Assembly (NCBI GenBank): GCA_001820255.1
Contig: MHPA01000016.1
Location: 7,288 to 58,758, forward strand
Length of the DNA: 51,471 nucleotides
Source: Candidatus Staskawiczbacteria bacterium RIFCSPLOWO2_01_FULL_38_12b
GTDB lineage: Bacteria > Patescibacteriota > Minisyncoccia > Minisyncoccales > Staskawiczbacteraceae
Direction: 5' to 3'
Shown: in pieces, positions 48,554-51,471 of the stretch
How positions within the stretch are numbered: the first letter of the stretch is position 1
Layout of the letters: each line of letters opens with the position of its first letter
Translations under genes and position numbers: made by a program
Notes under the pieces: model-generated
The model's database searches: none
What the model saw: the letters and a program-made list of their open reading frames with translations, nothing else
What the model was told of the DNA's origin: nothing

Positions 48554-48658
48554 ACCCTGTTAAATACCGCAAAGCGGTAATTTCGAAATAGGGTCGCAAG
48601 AATTATCCGCTTTAGCGAACATTCTCGACCCGGTCCTGGCGAAATTATTTAACCGGGT
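48554..48658. mobile_element. Compact inverted-repeat element, copy G (105 bp)
   Basis: ACCCTGTTAAATA ... TATTTAACCGGGT arms. The left arm is interrupted by a nested hairpin (CCGCAAAGCGGT) relative to the right arm, and an inner GAAT..TCCGCTTTAGCGA..ATTC tip is present. It is shorter than the others and is assigned by layout. Confidence 0.6.
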
Positions 48659-48824
48659 GAACTTTTTAATAATATAAATAGCTTTGCTATTTATGCGTTA
48701 CTATATATCGACCTTTATTTATTCAGCACCATTTTCATACTACAATCAATAATTCAAAGAATAATTATACTAAGAAAGCGGTGCTGGATTTATTAATATT
48801 ATCACACTCTTTTTATATAGGGAA
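48659..48824. other. Spacer between array members 5 and 6
   Basis: No gene is visible. It has an AAATAGCTTTGCTATTT hairpin near 48677 and is otherwise A/T-rich. Confidence 0.4.
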
Positions 48825-49397
48825 TTAACTTGGCGGCTCTCCTATTATCACTTTTACTAAGGCAATTAATCCGTCGCCGGCCAAAGCAATAGCGGCTCCT
48901 ATTAATGCCCAAAATAATGCCTTTTTCGCTTTTTCGATTTGGTCGGCTTTGCCTGCGGCCGTTACAAAAAGAATTCCCGCCCAAACCAGCATCAATACCG
49001 CCAACGCTTTCATAATATCAAATATGTAACCGGTAATTTTTGTGATAAGCGTTGGAAAATCATTGGCACAAATAGTACTCGATCCCCCACACAAGGGATT
49101 TAATAGATTAATACCAAAACCGACAACCCCATCATCACCCCAGTCCCCACCTCCTCCACCACCATCACCATCGCCAACCCCTCCACAGGTGGAAAGCCCA
49201 GAATCCGGAACATTACAGTAACAACCTGGAGTGGATCGGCTAGGCTCAAGGTCACATTTAGTATGAGATTCAGGGTCACCAGGAAGAGGACAATCAGAAT
49301 CAGTAGCACAAAATATACCTACTTCTGAAGCCAAAATCGAACCCGCTGATCCTAAAAAAATAACTACCACTAATAATAAAAGTAAACTATATTTCAT
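48825..49397 (-). CDS. VirB2/TrbC-like pilin with N-terminal Cys-rich module (array member 6)
   Basis: 190 residues. After the signal peptide (LLLLVVVIFLGSAGSILASE) there is a cysteine-rich, Gly-rich region of about 90 residues (FCATDSDCPLPGDPESHTKC, CYCNVP, GDGDGGGGGGDWGDD) that precedes the two helices (ALAVLMLVWAGILFVTAAG, ALIGAAIALAGDGLIALV). The module is on the opposite side of the helices from members 1 and 2. It ends VIIGEPPS. Confidence 0.8.
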   Translation of the reverse strand: MKYSLLLLLVVVIFLGSAGSILASEVGIFCATDSDCPLPGDPESHTKCDLEPSRSTPGCYCNVPDSGLSTCGGVGDGDGGGGGGDWGDDGVVGFGINLLNPLCGGSSTICANDFPTLITKITGYIFDIMKALAVLMLVWAGILFVTAAGKADQIEKAKKALFWALIGAAIALAGDGLIALVKVIIGEPPS

Positions 49398-49466
49398 TAT
49401 ATTATGTTACAAACAATAATGCAAAGCGATATCCACACGGTCCAATAGAATCCAAATATTGCAAAA

Positions 49467-49982
49467 TTAAGCCGGTGGCTCTCCTATCACGCCTTTTACC
49501 ACCGCAATAAATCCCGTACCGGCCAATGCAATGGCGGCTCCTATGACCGCATAAAATAACACTTTTTTTGCTTTTTCAACTTGACCGGCTTTCCCCGCAG
49601 AAGTGACAAAAAGGATTCCCGCCCAAACAAACATCAATACCGCCAACGATCCGATAATGCTGACGATATAGGTGGTAATTTTAGTTATAAGACCGGGAAA
49701 ATCATTGACGCAATTAGCACTACCCGGTCCTTCAAAACACAAAGGATTAGGAAGGTTGGTGCCAACGTTATTAGAACAGTTAGGGAAGCCCGCACCCGGA
49801 TTCATACAGTAACAACCCGGAGGTGATCCAGGAGTGTAAGCACATTGAGTCTCAGTCAAAGCGCTGCCGGCAACAGGGCACTCGGAACTACTGGAACAGG
49901 GTCCGCCAGCTAAAACCAAACTCGCCGATCCTAAAAAAGCCACCGCCACAAATATAAATAATAAAAGTAAACTATGTTTCAT
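49467..49982 (-). CDS. VirB2/TrbC-like pilin with N-terminal Cys-rich module (array member 7)
   Basis: 171 residues, first of the array in transcription order. Signal peptide (LFIFVAVAFLGSASLVLAGG), cysteine-rich region (CSSSSECPVAGSALTETQC, CYCMNPGAG), two helices (SLAVLMFVWAGILFVTSAG and AVIGAAIALAGTGFIAVV), end GVIGEPPA. It aligns with member 6 along its length. No secretion ATPase (VirB4) or VirB6 gene is in the window; they may lie beyond 51471. Confidence 0.8.
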   Translation of the reverse strand: MKHSLLLLFIFVAVAFLGSASLVLAGGPCSSSSECPVAGSALTETQCAYTPGSPPGCYCMNPGAGFPNCSNNVGTNLPNPLCFEGPGSANCVNDFPGLITKITTYIVSIIGSLAVLMFVWAGILFVTSAGKAGQVEKAKKVLFYAVIGAAIALAGTGFIAVVKGVIGEPPA

Positions 49983-50122
49983 ATTTAAAACTTAGAATCT
50001 TGAATATGGTATTTTGAGGCTTGAATTGAATATAGAATTTAGAATATAAAACTTGCATTCAGTGTTCTTTTTATTCTATTCTAGCTTCAAGATACAAGAT
50101 TCTAAATTCATAACCCACCCGA
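49983..50122. repeat. Inverted TTAGAATC-type arrays
   Basis: ACTTAGAATCTTGAATA on the left and TCAAGATACAAGATTCTAAATT on the right make an imperfect fold-back that fills the gap between array member 7 and the coiled-coil gene. Confidence 0.5.
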
Positions 50123-50398
50123 TTACTTTTTTGGCACATTTAGCATATTTTCAATGTAGTCCATCCGCATTGGCAATTTTTCTTCATGGTAAGTGTCAAT
50201 AAAACCATTAACTTTTTCTTTCACTTCCTTTAAATCTTTTTCAACTTTATCTAACCTGTTTTCAACTTTATCAAATCTTTCATCTACTTTGTAAAATTTC
50301 CCGTCAACATGTTCTTGAGCCGTTTGAAAACTGCCGCGTATCATCTCCGCCAATTCATTAATAGTAGTTATTTTTTTATTATCTTTTCTTGGGTCCAT
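50123..50398 (-). CDS. Small coiled-coil protein
   Basis: 91 residues. Head region ITTINELAEMIRGSFQTAQEH, then heptad helix (KFYKVDERFDKVENRLDKVE, KDLKEVKEKVNGFID) and a short tail MRMDYIENMLNVPKK. The plan is like that of the protein at 31551. It is probably an oligomerising adaptor; its function is unknown. Confidence 0.7.
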   Translation of the reverse strand: MDPRKDNKKITTINELAEMIRGSFQTAQEHVDGKFYKVDERFDKVENRLDKVEKDLKEVKEKVNGFIDTYHEEKLPMRMDYIENMLNVPKK

Positions 50399-50465
50399 AG
50401 TTTCTAAATTTTTATTGATAATTTTTTGGATTAGTTCGTATTATTCGCAACAATGGTATCCTAGA

Positions 50466-50987
50466 TTACTTGACAAAAAGCAACGCGTAATGAGAGTCTG
50501 CTACTGTAAATTCTTTTTTTAGTGAAAATCCCAAGGGCGCAATGATTTTTTTTAATTGATCAGGGCTTATGGCGCCTTCTTTCGGGCCAAATGGCGCATG
50601 TTCAAACCAATCTATCACCAACAATTCTCCCCCTGACTTCAATATTCTTTTTGCTTCCTCCAGTATAGCATACTTATTTTCCACTTGAAATAAAACGCTG
50701 GGGATAAGCACCAAGTTTAAAGAATCATCCGGCAATCCAGAGGCGCTGGGCAATTCTAAATCGCAAAGCACCATTGACACATTGGTAGCATGTTTTAACC
50801 GCAACTTGGTTTTTAGTGCCGATAATTTTTCCTCCTGAATATCAAAGGCATACACCCTGCCATGGTTTAATATTTTTGCCAGAGCTATGGTAAAATCAGC
50901 CGATCCACAGCCAAACTCAGCAGCCACCATATCTTTTTTCAGGTTCAGATACTGCAATACTTCGTCTACTTTTAAAAAATCAGTCAT
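50466..50987 (-). CDS. Class I SAM-dependent methyltransferase
   Basis: 173 residues. Motif I VAAEFGCGSADFTIALAK (about residues 21-38), motif II acidic residue in VYAFDIQEEKLSALKTKL, motif III VLCDLELPSASGLPDDSL and a post-III strand LVIDWFEHAPFGP with the EGAISPDQLKKII helix. The fold is that of UbiE/MenG-like small methyltransferases. The substrate is unknown. Confidence 0.88.
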   Translation of the reverse strand: MTDFLKVDEVLQYLNLKKDMVAAEFGCGSADFTIALAKILNHGRVYAFDIQEEKLSALKTKLRLKHATNVSMVLCDLELPSASGLPDDSLNLVLIPSVLFQVENKYAILEEAKRILKSGGELLVIDWFEHAPFGPKEGAISPDQLKKIIAPLGFSLKKEFTVADSHYALLFVK

Positions 50988-51064
50988 ATCGCAAAATTTC
51001 TATATATTGACCAGGCGCCACACCCGCACGGCGCCTGGTCGTAACGATGTTTTAAAGTAAAATA

Positions 51065-51471
51065 TTAACTAGCAGGCGGACCATTGACCGTAAAGTCAGA
51101 TGCACTAGAGGTAGAAATATTTTTACTTGGCGACTCAATCTTAACTCGTAAACTTACCGGGTAACTGGTGGAAGGTAGGTTGTATTTTGTAATACTCCAA
51201 TCATAATACCCCTGGGTTGCCAAAACGGAACTGGTAATTGTTTTTATATTTAAATATGGGTTAGATGGCATATAGGTTGTTATAGTAACCCTGTCAGTAG
51301 AGGCAAATCCAATGGTTGTCCAAGTGATACGGGGAATATCTCCCACTTGCATGGTTTCCCCGCCATTTGGATATACTATTGAAATACTTGCCGATCCCTG
51401 ATTTGTACCAGAGTTGACCGTAATATCAGAAGCGCTAGAGGTAGAAATATTTTTACCGCTTACATCTATTT
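51065..51471 (-). CDS. C-terminal part of a repetitive surface protein (KNH-like domains), runs off window
   Basis: At least 134 codons; the frame is open to the window edge, so the 5' end lies beyond 51471. A beta domain begins SISIVYPNGGETMQVGD and continues ITWTTIGFASTDRVTITTY, which resembles the Ser-Thr-rich KNH/Kre9-like domain of cell-surface proteins. The segment before it (KNISTSSASDITVN) recurs at the very end as KNISTSSASDFTVN, so the repeat unit is about 110 residues long. Probably an adhesin or stalk protein. Confidence 0.75.
   Translation of the reverse strand, partial: IDVSGKNISTSSASDITVNSGTNQGSASISIVYPNGGETMQVGDIPRITWTTIGFASTDRVTITTYMPSNPYLNIKTITSSVLATQGYYDWSITKYNLPSTSYPVSLRVKIESPSKNISTSSASDFTVNGPPAS

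Noticed and set aside
46244..49982. Phase-variable cassettes with one expression site
   Set aside because: Each gene has its own start, signal peptide and spacing; no silent, promoterless copies or recombination sites are visible.
1..51471. Alternative genetic code (TGA as Gly)
   Set aside because: TGA is used as a stop, for example at the end of the PilX-like and glycosyltransferase genes, and no conserved Gly is encoded by TGA.

Overview
The window looks like a chromosomal piece of a Candidate Phyla Radiation bacterium, most likely Parcubacteria (Patescibacteria). The evidence is: AT-rich DNA with the standard code (TGA is used as a stop); a complete Gram-positive-like type IV pilus locus; tandem VirB2/TrbC-like pilin paralogues; free-standing S23-type four-helix and coiled-coil genes; and many short repeats, some inside reading frames. 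No rRNA, CRISPR array or complete transposase is visible. The lineage is inferred from gene content, not from a marker tree.

Layout. 1-6376 (minus): 5' part of rodA, ligA, then minor pilins (PilX-, PilW-, PilV- and FimT/GspH-like) and the prepilin peptidase pilD. A four-helix-bundle gene lies among the pilins and is split by an inverted-repeat element. 6377-7549: a winged-helix/Cas2-fold protein with short repeats around it. 7550-16366 (minus): two pilins, pilC, pilT, a CheY-like receiver, pilB, a small membrane protein, pilO, pilN and pilM. 16563-17306 (plus): comF. 17335-24745 (minus): a six-gene Hyf-like operon with its own promoter. 24864-28000: three tRNAs, a homing-endonuclease fragment, a Hint-domain protein, a small SEC-C protein and a PAS histidine kinase starting 6 bases after a tRNA. 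28304-33598 (plus): nrdA and nrdB, separated by a 1.6 kb accessory insert. 33634-36386: a hypothetical gene and recG. 36422-40817 (minus): glycosyltransferases, tRNA-Glu and a large membrane protein. 40923-46021: tsaD, valS, prsW and hsp20. 46079-50987 (minus): tRNA-Leu, seven tandem VirB2-like pilin genes, a coiled-coil protein and a methyltransferase. 51065-51471: the end of a repetitive surface protein.

Main result. The Hyf-like operon keeps its ion-pumping membrane part: two antiporter-like subunits with their Glu and Lys/His residues, a NuoH-like and a NuoK-like subunit. Both peripheral subunits have lost their metal ligands. The large subunit has Ser, Ser, Ser and Gly in place of the four NiFe cysteines. 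The small subunit has Asp, Cys, Asp and Asp in place of the four [4Fe-4S] cysteines. There is no ferredoxin subunit in the operon. This points to an energy-converting-hydrogenase-related (Ehr-like) complex apparently without any redox cofactor, whose driving reaction is unknown.

Other main results. (1) A family of 105-204 bp inverted-repeat elements (eight copies plus two remnants). Their long outer stems differ between copies yet stay self-complementary. They often sit exactly on stop codons, and one copy disrupts a gene. (2) A ribonucleotide reductase R2 with Phe at the radical-Tyr position and Glu as first metal ligand, with the same ligand spacing as chlamydial class Ic R2. (3) Heptameric arrays and palindromes inserted within pilD, tsaD, recG and valS. 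(4) Two protein genes starting 2-6 bases after a tRNA. (5) A duplicated nrdA 3' end bounding a small cassette.
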